This document shows positions 61,669 through 64,000 of a DNA stretch of 64,000 bases, in pieces. The notes under the pieces are model-generated. The model ran no database searches. It was not told the DNA's origin and saw nothing but the letters and a program-made list of their open reading frames with translations. The first letter of the stretch is position 1, and every line of letters begins with the position of its first letter. The DNA is from Pseudeuparius sepicola (lineage: Eukaryota > Arthropoda > Insecta > Coleoptera > Anthribidae), in assembly GCA_963920635.1 (NCBI GenBank), contig OY987298.1, forward strand, positions 40,827,787-40,891,786. Direction: 5' to 3'. A program made the translations under genes and the position numbers.

Positions 61669-64000
61669 TTATAAAAGCGAAGTATCCGGCTTAAGGTCTT
61701 TCACGTGCCAGGTTCCTGCGTCCTTATTATTGTCACGCAGCTGATACGTCCACCTAGATACTTTTTTATGAACTGTAAAGGGACCCAAGTACTTCGGAGC
61801 CAGCTTCGAAGTAAAATATATTGAAGCGTCCGACTGCAAGTAACTCTTCCTCCACACCTTATCGCCCTCATCAAAGGTGACATCTCTACGACGGAAATTG
61901 TAGACTCGCTGATTCCTCAACATTGCTTCTTGCATCGCAGCTGCCTTAGTAGCATGAGTCGTTTCATTTTCCGATCTTAACTCGTCTCCCACTGGCGGTG
62001 GTACATGGTCTCCTCCATCAAGAGGCATCTCTCTACCGTGTAAAATTAAATAAGGTGTAGCTGCCGTAGTTTCATGTCTCGCTGTATTTAAAGCACATGC
62101 AGCCTTGGAGTGAAGACCACAACCGATGGTTATCTTTAACAAAAGAGGCAAGGATAGTCTTCAAGCACGCGTGTGGCCTTTCCACCGGATTTGCCTGTGG
62201 GTGATAATGAGCCGAATGACAAAGTCGAATATTGTACTTCTTTGCCAAGTCCTGCCACTCCTTAGAAACAAACTGTTTGCCATTATCCGACCAGAGAACA
62301 TTAGGGACTCCATGACTCAAGAGAACATGATCCTCGAACTGAGAAACCATACTTTTAGCTGTGGCACTTCTTAATGGGATAAAAATACAAAATTTAGAAA
62401 AATAATCCTGAACGCTTAATATGTATTTATGACCCGACGTAGATGGAGGGAGGGGACCAACCAAGTCCACAGAAACAAACTCCCATGGCCTTTTTATTTG
62501 AGGCCTACCAACCATAAGACCTGCTGGTGCTTGATGGTCGGACTTATTCGCTAAACAAATCTGACAAGGTCGCACGTACCGGACTACATCTGCCTTCATT
62601 TTGGGCCAATAATACTTCCGAGCTATCCGATGATACGTCTTGTAAATACCAAAATGTCCCGAGGTAGGTGTATCGTGAAACTGACTAAGGATCGGTGATC
62701 GGTTAGTTTTCGGCACCACTATCTTCCAATCATATGCTGCATCACCCAGGCCAGGATACAAATTACGGTTTTGTCGGTAGAGAATATCATCATTGACACG
62801 CCACTGAGGATAATCCAGTGGGTTATTCGAAACCTTATTAATCATATTGGACTACCACTTATCTACGTAACCAGCGAAAAGTTCCCGCTCTTCATGTGCA
62901 ATAGCGTTTAAAACGGGCACAGCTCTAGAAAGAGCGTCGGGGAACACGTTTTCTTTCCCTTTTCGGTGGACAACATCGAAACTATATTGTTGTAAACGCA
63001 CACTCCAGCGAGCCAACCTTCCCGATGGATCTTTAAGATTATTCAGCCAGAGAAGAGCGAAATGGTCAGTAACAACAGAAAAGTGAGTAGCCTTTACATA
63101 GGGCCTATATTTCTCTATCGCCCAGACGACTCCCAGACACTCCTTCTCAGTAGTTGAAAATTTCCTTTCGCTGCTAGTTAATGAGCGACTTATAAAACTT
63201 ACAGGTCTTTCGCCCTCCGGAAAGTTTTGCGTCAAAACCGCCCCAAGGCCATAATCGCTGGCATCGGTGTGGATGGTAAAGGGCAAATCAAAATTAGGAC
63301 AAGCCATGACTGGAGAAGATATCAACATCTCCTTAACCCTCGCAAACGCCATCTCACATTCCCCATTCCAACAAAATCGAGTGTTCTTTCGTAACAGATT
63401 AGTTATAGGTGCTGCCAAAGTGGAAAAATCCGGTAAAAACCTTCGATAATACCCAGTCATGCCAAGGAAACGTCTAACTTCTCTAACGGACTTAGGTGGA
63501 GGAATGTTTAAAATTGCCGACACTTTATCTGGGTCACACGACAACCCCTGGGAATTGACTCTATAACCCAAAAATTTCAATTCAGGGCGGCAAAAATGAC
63601 ACTTATCGCGCCTTACCGTTAGTCCTGCCCTCTTGAGACGGTCGATCACCTCCTTCAGTACCCTAAGATGGTCCTCAAATGATGTCATCCAAGTATATAA
63701 AGACGTGCTGCTCCAAATCGCCAAAGATCCTATCGACAAGTCGCTGCCATGTAGCAGGAGAGTTGTGCAATCCCATTGGCATCCTACAAAATTGAAATAA
63801 ACCTCTTCCTGGGACAGTGAAGGCCGTCAATGCCTTACTCTCCTCCTCCAGTGGCACCTGCCAAAAGGCGCTCTTAATGTCCAACGAGGATAGGAACCTA
63901 GCATCTCGCAGTTTATCCAGTGTAACCGTCACCAAAGGCAAAGGGTAAGCATCCCGCTCCGTCACCTTGTTAACCTTGCGGTAATCCACACAGAACCTAT
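61669..64000 (-). pseudogene. pol: Decayed Ty3/Gypsy pol, running off the right edge
   Basis: The frame is open at base 64,000, so the gene begins beyond the window. Parts in order: reverse transcriptase to YLDD (63,684-63,695), where a short deletion and frameshift follow directly; the rest of reverse transcriptase and RNase H (HTDASDYGLGAVL, PDALSRAV) to a single in-frame TAG at 62,852-62,854; integrase with zinc finger (GHFGIYKTYH...CQICL), SVDLVGP, WSDNGKQF and ANPVERPH; then a frameshift near 62,100-62,140 and a C-terminal part (61,669-62,151) with GPF...HVKDLKP. Three separate lesions show an old, inactive copy. It differs clearly from the errantivirus at 16-23 kb and has no env visible. 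Confidence 0.88.

Overview
The window looks like AT-rich nuclear DNA from an insect (arthropod). I cannot fix the order. Nearly everything recognisable is a transposable element or virus-like element. The reasons are canonical GT-AG introns of 50-90 bp, TATA/TCAGT-type promoters, AATAAA signals, and a mix of Polinton/Maverick, Transib, errantivirus-type Gypsy, BEL/Pao, Tc1/mariner, pogo and Dong/R4-like elements with many foldback MITEs. I found no convincing single-copy host gene, rRNA or functional tRNA gene.

Layout. 1-9.2 kb: one end of a Polinton/Maverick (adintovirus-like) element. It holds a frameshifted DUF8207-type protein cut by the window edge, a tandem pair of small proteins with a phage tail-fibre-like motif, a frameshifted integrase with chromodomain, a small unknown protein, a CHHC zinc-finger (GTSF1-like) protein, a protein-primed family B DNA polymerase, a 170-aa accessory protein and, divergently, a four-exon small gene. 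9.3-10.06 kb: large palindromes and a repeat unit. 10,068-13,151: a complete Transib-type (RAG1-related) transposon with a 5-bp CGTCG target duplication. 13.2-16.3 kb: repeats, a tRNA-like SINE, a minisatellite, a solitary compact two-ORF viral-style gene (14.1-14.5 kb) and a 1-kb foldback element. 16,352-23,588: a near-intact errantivirus-like LTR element (gag-pol-env, minus strand) with LTRs differing by one base, TSD AGCG. 23.6-32.3 kb: satellite and MITE sequence, including a 1.76-kb pogo-like MITE (26,769-28,525). 32,372-39,619: a Tc1-like transposase split by a BEL/Pao element (33,047-39,275; identical 243-bp LTRs, TSD CTGGC). 39.6-51.1 kb: foldback elements, transposase fossils, minisatellites. 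51.16-52.5 kb: two 5'-truncated Dong/R4-like retrotransposon copies nested in (TAA)n. 53,379-56,411: a pogo-type transposon whose transposase has two introns and a PHD finger. 56.4-61.6 kb: repeats with no gene seen. 61,669-64,000: a decayed Gypsy pol leaving the right edge.

How the parts relate. The Polinton genes form a compact unit. Plus-strand genes (1-2.9 kb) converge on minus-strand genes (3.1-8.0 kb), with polyadenylation signals meeting at 3.03-3.09 kb. Each minus-strand gene has its own TATA box, and two of them embed their stop codon in AATAAA. The LTR elements carry their own replication signals (PBS, PPT, gag-pol overlap, env splice acceptor). Nesting gives relative ages: BEL is younger than the Tc1 it split; the errantivirus and BEL are recent; the Polinton integrase, Tc1, pogo and right-edge Gypsy are inactivated.
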